43,675 nucleotides of DNA from an uncultured Clostridium sp. Its GTDB lineage: Bacteria; Bacillota_A; Clostridia; TANB77; CAG-508. Positions 39,601 through 43,675 of the stretch are shown here, in pieces; position 1 is the first letter of the stretch, and each line of letters begins with the position of its first letter. A model generated the notes under the pieces. It was not told the DNA's origin and ran no database searches. It saw nothing but the letters and a program-made list of their open reading frames with translations. A program made the position numbers and the translations under genes. The stretch lies in contig CAMLYR010000003.1 in the NCBI GenBank assembly GCA_946491915.1, forward strand, positions 1-43,675, written 5' to 3'.

Positions 39601-40178
39601 AATTCAATTCTAACACCGATTTTGTCAGAAACAGAAATATCTAAAATGCCACCTCTGATACTAAATTGACCTCTACCTTCTATTAAATCACATCTCACAT
39701 ATCCTAGATTTACTAGCGTTTTCTTTATATCTTCTAATGAATAGATATCTCCTACTTTGAAATGTAACAAATTTTTAAATAATACCTCTTTGGGTGGTAA
39801 TTTTTGCATTAGAGCTTCAATCGTTGTTACAATGATTGGGCTTCTTTTTTCTTTGATTTTACTTAAGACTTCTATTCTTTCATAAGGTAAGTCTTTACTT
39901 TCTGCAATATAGTCATAAGTGACAATTTCTTTTTTGGGAAAAATATCTCCCTTATCTATAAACGCTTTTATATTTTCTGATATCTGTTTTGCTTGAATTT
40001 CATTATATGTAACAATTAACATTGGTCTTTTAGCATATTCATTTATACTAGCTAGTAACTCTACCATTCCCACGCCAGTTAAGCCCGATAACATTATCGG
40101 ACTTTTTTCTTTTTCTATTTGATTTACCAATGTTACAAACTTTTGAGATTTTCCCAGCTCTCCTAATATGGTATTCAT
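36672..40178 (-). CDS. mfd: Transcription-repair coupling factor Mfd
   Basis: Superfamily 2 translocase that removes RNA polymerase stalled at DNA lesions and recruits UvrA. In order: UvrB-like module, RNA polymerase-interaction domain with 'LKIGDYVVHKTYGIGIYVGVNT' (about 500-560), helicase motif I 'LLCGDVGYGKTEVAIRAA', motif II 'LLIIDEEHRFGVK', 'LTMTATPIPRTLHMS', 'ILESGIDIPNANTIIV' and 'QIRGRVGRSDRQAYAY', and the C-terminal TRCF domain. Start placed at ATG 40178 (MNTILGELGK) behind GGAAGG; the ORF extends 9 codons further without a site. The last 16 residues (GTCQNGQKMSKRDRIL) are encoded by a REP-like palindrome, so the natural C-terminus probably ended near FLKRL. Confidence 0.96.
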   Translation of the reverse strand: MNTILGELGKSQKFVTLVNQIEKEKSPIMLSGLTGVGMVELLASINEYAKRPMLIVTYNEIQAKQISENIKAFIDKGDIFPKKEIVTYDYIAESKDLPYERIEVLSKIKEKRSPIIVTTIEALMQKLPPKEVLFKNLLHFKVGDIYSLEDIKKTLVNLGYVRCDLIEGRGQFSIRGGILDISVSDKIGVRIEFWGDEVDSIRNFAIVSQRSINTLEKVEIYPAHEYILEQSIEQVCKNIRNLSVTEAQKEIVEEDIEQIIGGNYISKIDKYFNCFYTNSSTLLDYLSDKYIIALDEERKIEQRTENIKQDRKNLINALVEKEKMIPQALEDNVEYEEIEDILENGKRNVIYLEKQDSIINKQAEKYVFEYREVNFYKSEIENLFEELKEALKQKKSVYVLVENKEKAKKLKQILEKEEIICKIEEKLDKTIVVKTAEKVVTIGIGKISAGFENYEINQLVISADELISGEKKKRKAVHSAYTEGEKVVFADLKIGDYVVHKTYGIGIYVGVNTIKADGTIKDYIKIKYQNDDILYVPTNQMDMIRKYVGGDKIHPKINRLGSKEWENTKTKVKKNLREVATELIELYAKREKSQGFAFSKDTPWQSEFEAKFPYQETDDQLRCIEEVKKDMETNRPMDRLLCGDVGYGKTEVAIRAAFKAVMDQKQVAYLAPTTVLAEQQYQEFKERMKDYPIKVEILNRFKSAKYQKEVIKGLKLGEVDIVIGTHRILSKDVEFKDLGLLIIDEEHRFGVKDKEKIKQYKTNVDVLTMTATPIPRTLHMSIVGVRDMSVIYEPPHNRRPVQTYVLEYDREVIKEAITKELERDGQVFYIFNNVENIQRKADEISRLVPEAEVTYAHGRMTGNQIEEIMDDFVKKKSNVLVCTTILESGIDIPNANTIIVENADRMGLAQLYQIRGRVGRSDRQAYAYITYKRDKLLSEVADKRLKAIKEFTEFGSGFKIAMRDLEIRGAGSLLGEIQSGHLEQVGYDTYCNLLDEVIKEMKGIEVKPEVDIQIDLNVTSYIPDDYISDANQKIEIYQEIALCKNEEDIQNIIDEIIDRFGNMPAELENLIDIARIKYLAKALNISKIASKKTAVVFTFEETQFSYDVAQLVKEYGNRLKFSAGIKPMITLEIGTDNEMKILNDVTEFLKRLGTCQNGQKMSKRDRIL
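36682..36723. repeat. REP-like palindrome inside the 3' end of mfd
   Basis: TGTCCCTTTTGGACATTTTTTGTCC... with a TGGACA/TGTCCA pair and GACACGTCCCTA: the same GGGACGTGTCAAAATG type as the copies at 34 kb. It supplies the final codons of mfd; its stop (36672-36674) lies just past it. Confidence 0.65.
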
Positions 40179-40350
40179 TTTATTTGCATTCCTTCCTTGT
40201 AACATAAATCTGATTTCTATATTATACTACTTTTTTTGGAAAATATAAATAGTTTTGAAAAAATTTCTTACTACAGTTCATCACTATTGATTACAGTTCA
40301 TACCTTAGAACATATCCAGAGAGCATGGGCATGTCATAAATAATCTTCCT

Positions 40351-40379
40351 TCTCAACTTTCTATTTCAGAAAGCTGAGA
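40351..40379. other. Stable hairpin near 40.3 kb
   Basis: TCTCAACTTTCT / AGAAAGCTGAGA stem (one mismatch) with a five-base loop in the gap between mfd and topB. Just upstream (40272-40305) two direct copies of TACAGTTCAT occur, resembling the ends of the long-hairpin elements. Role unknown. Confidence 0.5.
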
Positions 40380-40380
40380 G

Positions 40381-40417
40381 ACAAAAAATCCAACTTTTAT
40401 CGAGCTGGATTTTTTGT
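40381..40417. terminator. Terminator between topB and mfd
   Basis: ACAAAAAATCCA / TGGATTTTTTGT stem with T-runs in both directions. It lies 70 bases after the topB stop on the minus strand. Confidence 0.75.
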
Positions 40418-40486
40418 TTCTTATGTTCCTATTTTCATTCCTTCTTTTCATATAAAATGATAAATACCGTAAAATAAACATATACA

Positions 40487-42481
40487 TTACATCTTGACAA
40501 CCAATTTATTAAATTTACTATTGATATAATTCTCTAATTTTGTCATAAATTCTTCTGGTTTGATTTCTTTTTTTGCCACCATATCTAATCCTTTTTCCCA
40601 ACTAGCCGTTAATTTTGGATTTAACATATCTGGCATTGATTGCATGACAATATCATAGATATATTCTCCTTTTTCACTAGGCGTAATAATCTGGGTTTTG
40701 TTATTAATTTCTATATAATTAATCTTTTCTAATTTTTTAATAATTTCTCCTCTTGTTGCACTTGTTCCAATTCCTGCACCTTTTATTTGTTCTCTTAATT
40801 CCTCTTCTTCGATTAGCTTTCCTGCATTTTCCATCGCTAGAATAATCGAACCTGAATTATATCTATTTGGTGGAGAAGTTTCTGCTTCTTTAATTTCAAA
40901 ATTTTTAATGAATATTTCTTGTCCTTTTTTTAGTTTTTTTAGAATTTCTAAATCAGTTGTTTTATTTTCACCATTTTTGTTTTCTGCCTCTTTATTTTCC
41001 ACATCTTGCTCACCATTTGTGGATTTCTTCTTTTTATTTTCTTTATCCACTGGTTTTAAGATTTCTAAAAATCCTTGGTTAATACATACCCTTCCACTTG
41101 TTGTAAAGGTTTCTTTTTTCTCTTTGTCCATTTCTACTTCAATTGTTAATTGTATTTTATTGTATACTGCTGGTGGATAAAAAATGGCTAAGAAACGTTT
41201 TACAATTACCAAATAAATATCTTTTTGGAGTTGTGGTAACCCATTAAAATTTTCATACCCTTGTCCTGTTGGAATAATCGCATAGTGGTCTGTAATTTTA
41301 CTATCATTCACATATTTTGTTTTTGCTAAATTCGTAGAATATTTTTCTTCTACCATTTTTTTGATATATCCTTGTATCTCTTCATCTTTACAACCTTTTG
41401 CAATTCCATTTAAATTTTTATTAATTTCCTTGCTAACTGCAGTTGATAATACTCTCGCATCTGTTCTAGGATAAGTAACCAATTTTTTTTCATATAAATT
41501 TTGAATAATCTCTAATGTTTCATCTGGCTTAATTTTAAATCGTTTGGTACATTCATTTTGAATTTCTGCTAAGTTAAATAATAATGGTGCATTTTCTTTT
41601 TGTTTTGATTTTTTTAATTCTGTAATAACTGCTTTTTTATTACTCAAACTCACAATAAATTCTTTTGCATCATTTTCTTTTTTAAATCCTGTTTCATTAT
41701 ATAATTTAGGAGATTCCCATACAGTCGATTTTTCTGTTGCCTTCCAATCTGCTTTAAAAGAAGATTGTTCTTCTCCAAATTCTCCCATAATTTTATAATA
41801 CTTTGTTTTGACAAAATTTCGAATTTCTCTTTCACGAGATACAACCATTCCTAATACACAAGTCATCACTCTTCCAACAGAAATAGAAGCTCTATCTTCA
41901 TGAATATTTTGTGCTAATCTTCTTCCAAATATGATAGATAATAATCTAGAAAAATTAATCCCAATTAAGTAATCTTCTTTTGCTCTTAAATAGGCACTAT
42001 CTGACAAACTATCATATTCTGACATATCTTTTGCTTCTCGAATTCCTCTTAAAATTTCTTCCTCTGTTTGTGAATCTATCCATACTCTTTTCATTTTTGC
42101 TTTTGGGTTTGGCTTTGCCATCATAAACACAAGTCTTTGTATATATTCTCCTTCTCTTCCAGAGTCTCCTGCATTATATATTTCTTCTACATCTTCTCTT
42201 TGTAATAATTGTTGTACAATGTTAAATTGATTTTGTACCTGTGGTATAATTTCATATTTCCATTCTTCTGGAATAAATGGCAGCGTATCTAGTCTCCAAA
42301 ATTTTAATTTTTCATCATATTTTTCTGGATAACTCATAGTAACTAAATGTCCTACACACCATGTAATAATCCAATCATTAGATTCTAAGTAACCATTTTT
42401 TCTACTTGTTGTAATTTTTAATGCTTTTGCAAATTCCATTGCCACAGATGGCTTTTCTGTTATGATTAATTTTTTGCTCAA
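40487..42481 (-). CDS. topB: DNA topoisomerase III (type IA)
   Basis: Type IA topoisomerase relaxing or decatenating DNA through a 5'-phosphotyrosine. TOPRIM domain begins at 'LIITEKPSVAMEFAKAL', with 'NAGDSGREGEYIQRL'; the catalytic Tyr is in 'KKLVTYPRTDARVLS' (Tyr337 from the TTG start). The Lys/Glu-rich insertion 'DKENKKKKSTNGEQDVENK' (about 485) is low-complexity. No C-terminal zinc ribbon: the protein ends at 'INSKFNKLVVKM'. Start placed at TTG 42481 (MSKKLIITEKPS), which is 9 bases after AAAGG; the ATG three codons before touches that site. About 664 residues. It precedes a gene-free 157-bp AT-rich gap. Confidence 0.94.
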   Translation of the reverse strand: MSKKLIITEKPSVAMEFAKALKITTSRKNGYLESNDWIITWCVGHLVTMSYPEKYDEKLKFWRLDTLPFIPEEWKYEIIPQVQNQFNIVQQLLQREDVEEIYNAGDSGREGEYIQRLVFMMAKPNPKAKMKRVWIDSQTEEEILRGIREAKDMSEYDSLSDSAYLRAKEDYLIGINFSRLLSIIFGRRLAQNIHEDRASISVGRVMTCVLGMVVSREREIRNFVKTKYYKIMGEFGEEQSSFKADWKATEKSTVWESPKLYNETGFKKENDAKEFIVSLSNKKAVITELKKSKQKENAPLLFNLAEIQNECTKRFKIKPDETLEIIQNLYEKKLVTYPRTDARVLSTAVSKEINKNLNGIAKGCKDEEIQGYIKKMVEEKYSTNLAKTKYVNDSKITDHYAIIPTGQGYENFNGLPQLQKDIYLVIVKRFLAIFYPPAVYNKIQLTIEVEMDKEKKETFTTSGRVCINQGFLEILKPVDKENKKKKSTNGEQDVENKEAENKNGENKTTDLEILKKLKKGQEIFIKNFEIKEAETSPPNRYNSGSIILAMENAGKLIEEEELREQIKGAGIGTSATRGEIIKKLEKINYIEINNKTQIITPSEKGEYIYDIVMQSMPDMLNPKLTASWEKGLDMVAKKEIKPEEFMTKLENYINSKFNKLVVKM

Positions 42482-42638
42482 TGTGATCATCCTTTTATTC
42501 TAAATTTATTAAGATTTTTTCTTTTTCGCTTTTTTATATCTTTTTTCTTTTTATTATGCACTTATGATTTATGTATTGTTGCTTTTGACTTTTTTATCTT
42601 TTATTTTTTTATCCTTATCCTTAATTATGATTTTTTAC

Positions 42639-43415
42639 TTACAAAATTGTTTTCATATAATTCACAACTTTATTGTATATCTTTTGATATTGTTCCATTG
42701 TTTTTGAATTATGGAATACAAATCGTTTATATATTTTTTCCATATAATTTTGTTGTTTTACAAATTGAATACTTTCTGGAAAATTAAAATCAAAAATATA
42801 TGCAAAATGTCCTACTAAACTATCAGCACTTGTTTTTTTCTTATGATAATCAATTCTTCCATTTTCCATAAATTCGTTATAAACTTCTTCAGTAATCACA
42901 TCATCTGATAAATCTGCTTTTTCCCAAGCTGTTTCCTTTTTTTCATATGTTAATATATTTAATATATCAATCTTATCACTATCTCTTACAATCTTGATAT
43001 GTAATAACTCTCTGGTTGTTAGATTATCTGGGATATCTAATTTATCTTTATTATGATAGTAAATGGCATTTTTAATAATATGATCATATTGGCTATCCTC
43101 TATAAATTTTCGAATCATTCCATCTTGCTTATTGAATAGCACATGCACACCATATTCTCCATGATTAACACTTTTTCTATCATTAAATGTATTAAATCTC
43201 TTTATTTGTTCAAATCTTCCTATATCATGAAGCAATCCTATTAACTCTGCTAATTTCACATCTTCTTCATCGAGTTCCAATTTCGTTGCTAATTTTTTGG
43301 CAACTTGTGAAACTCTTTCTATATGTTCTATTTTCATTTTTATTTTATCATTTTCTGCATCATATGGTTTTACATATTCTGCAAATGCTTTTTTTGCTCT
43401 TAGTATATCTATCAT
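42639..43415 (-). CDS. HD-domain phosphohydrolase
   Basis: A 258-residue cytoplasmic protein with the HD metal-binding pattern: His in 'KIEHIERVSQVAKKLA', the HD pair in 'LIGLLHDIGRFEQ', His in 'SVNHGEYGVHVLF' and Asp in 'KIVRDSDKIDILNIL'. This arrangement is typical of stand-alone HD hydrolases (nucleotide or cyclic-nucleotide phosphohydrolases); substrate unknown. ATG 43415 with GAGGTGA at 7 bp. Solitary gene between topB and the hairpin element at the window end. Confidence 0.85.
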   Translation of the reverse strand: MIDILRAKKAFAEYVKPYDAENDKIKMKIEHIERVSQVAKKLATKLELDEEDVKLAELIGLLHDIGRFEQIKRFNTFNDRKSVNHGEYGVHVLFNKQDGMIRKFIEDSQYDHIIKNAIYYHNKDKLDIPDNLTTRELLHIKIVRDSDKIDILNILTYEKKETAWEKADLSDDVITEEVYNEFMENGRIDYHKKKTSADSLVGHFAYIFDFNFPESIQFVKQQNYMEKIYKRFVFHNSKTMEQYQKIYNKVVNYMKTIL

Positions 43416-43522
43416 TGATATTCACCTCGTTATGCATTCTATCATTTTTCTTCTTGTATTTCAAGATTAGTTTCTGTTCAGAGCTCCTCAGCTAAGAGGA
43501 ACAAGATTATCTATCATCTGTA

Positions 43523-43675
43523 ACTATTCAGTGGCATAAAATTGCTAATGACAAGTTCTTGTATATTTATTTTTTATAAATGACGAATGTGATTGGAGTG
43601 CTTGTAGGCATTCTTAATAGAAAAGAAATGAGGAAGCGGGAATAGCGAGAGGCTCGTTTCTTTTATAATTAGAAA
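43523..43675. repeat. Long-hairpin intergenic element, copy E5 (cut by window end)
   Basis: Starts with TAACTATTCAG, similar to copy E4. The left internal loop is AAATGACGAATGTGATTGGAG (first 20 as in E1), then an inner stem and apical GAAGCGGGAATAGCGAGAGG, which matches E1 apart from two bases. The right outer arm lies past base 43675. Confidence 0.7.

Overview
The window is AT-rich DNA in which every gene reads in the standard bacterial code behind Shine-Dalgarno sites of the AGGAGG type. The gene set suggests a fermentative, obligately anaerobic, low-GC Gram-positive bacterium of the Clostridia. It includes pyruvate formate-lyase with its activase, bifunctional AdhE, a sortase with an LPxTG surface protein, primary sigma factor next to primase, a small alarmone synthetase, and clostridial-type M23, WG-repeat and DUF362 proteins. 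No rRNA, tRNA, CRISPR array or intact transposase was seen.

Layout. 0-1.3 kb: remnant of a mobile element (TnpV, a decayed SpoIIID-like regulator, an unknown small protein). 1.6-7.2 kb: TcdA, a membrane protein, a COG2509 flavoprotein, a cysteine desulfurase and a patatin. 7.5-12.7 kb: WG-repeat protein, CNNM/CorC-type membrane protein, and a sortase with its surface-protein substrate. 13-20 kb: a frameshifted small gene, a two-component system, an MscS channel, then dnaG-rpoD. 20.5-26.6 kb: RelQ-type synthetase, a 435-residue unknown protein, adhE and an M23 peptidase. 27-31.2 kb: Xre regulator, pflB and pflA. 31.3-35 kb: a DNA-binding-type protein, an S1-domain protein, two SPOUT rRNA/tRNA methyltransferases, and a small locus with the architecture of a par/Fst type I toxin-antitoxin system. 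35.4-43.4 kb: DUF362 ferredoxin-like protein, mfd, a type IA topoisomerase and an HD-domain protein.

The genes are mainly housekeeping. PflB, PflA and AdhE together make formate, acetyl-CoA and ethanol. DnaG, RpoD, Mfd and the topoisomerase are the replication/transcription/repair set. TcdA, TrmL and the TrmH-type enzyme modify tRNA or rRNA.

The most unusual content lies between the genes. (1) A 37-residue hydrophobic peptide gene faces a convergent small RNA across a shared hairpin, both with good promoters and repeated 5' segments. (2) Several 140-240 bp intergenic elements fold into very long hairpins. Their ~48-bp outer arms differ at each locus, but an internal loop (CGAATGTGATTG / GTATTGAGCCGAG) is kept. 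(3) REP-like palindromes carry GGGGACG; one pair is a perfect 33-bp inverted repeat, and one copy supplies the last 16 codons of mfd. (4) The sortase substrate ends directly after LPVTG with no membrane anchor and has Lys in place of the thioester Gln.
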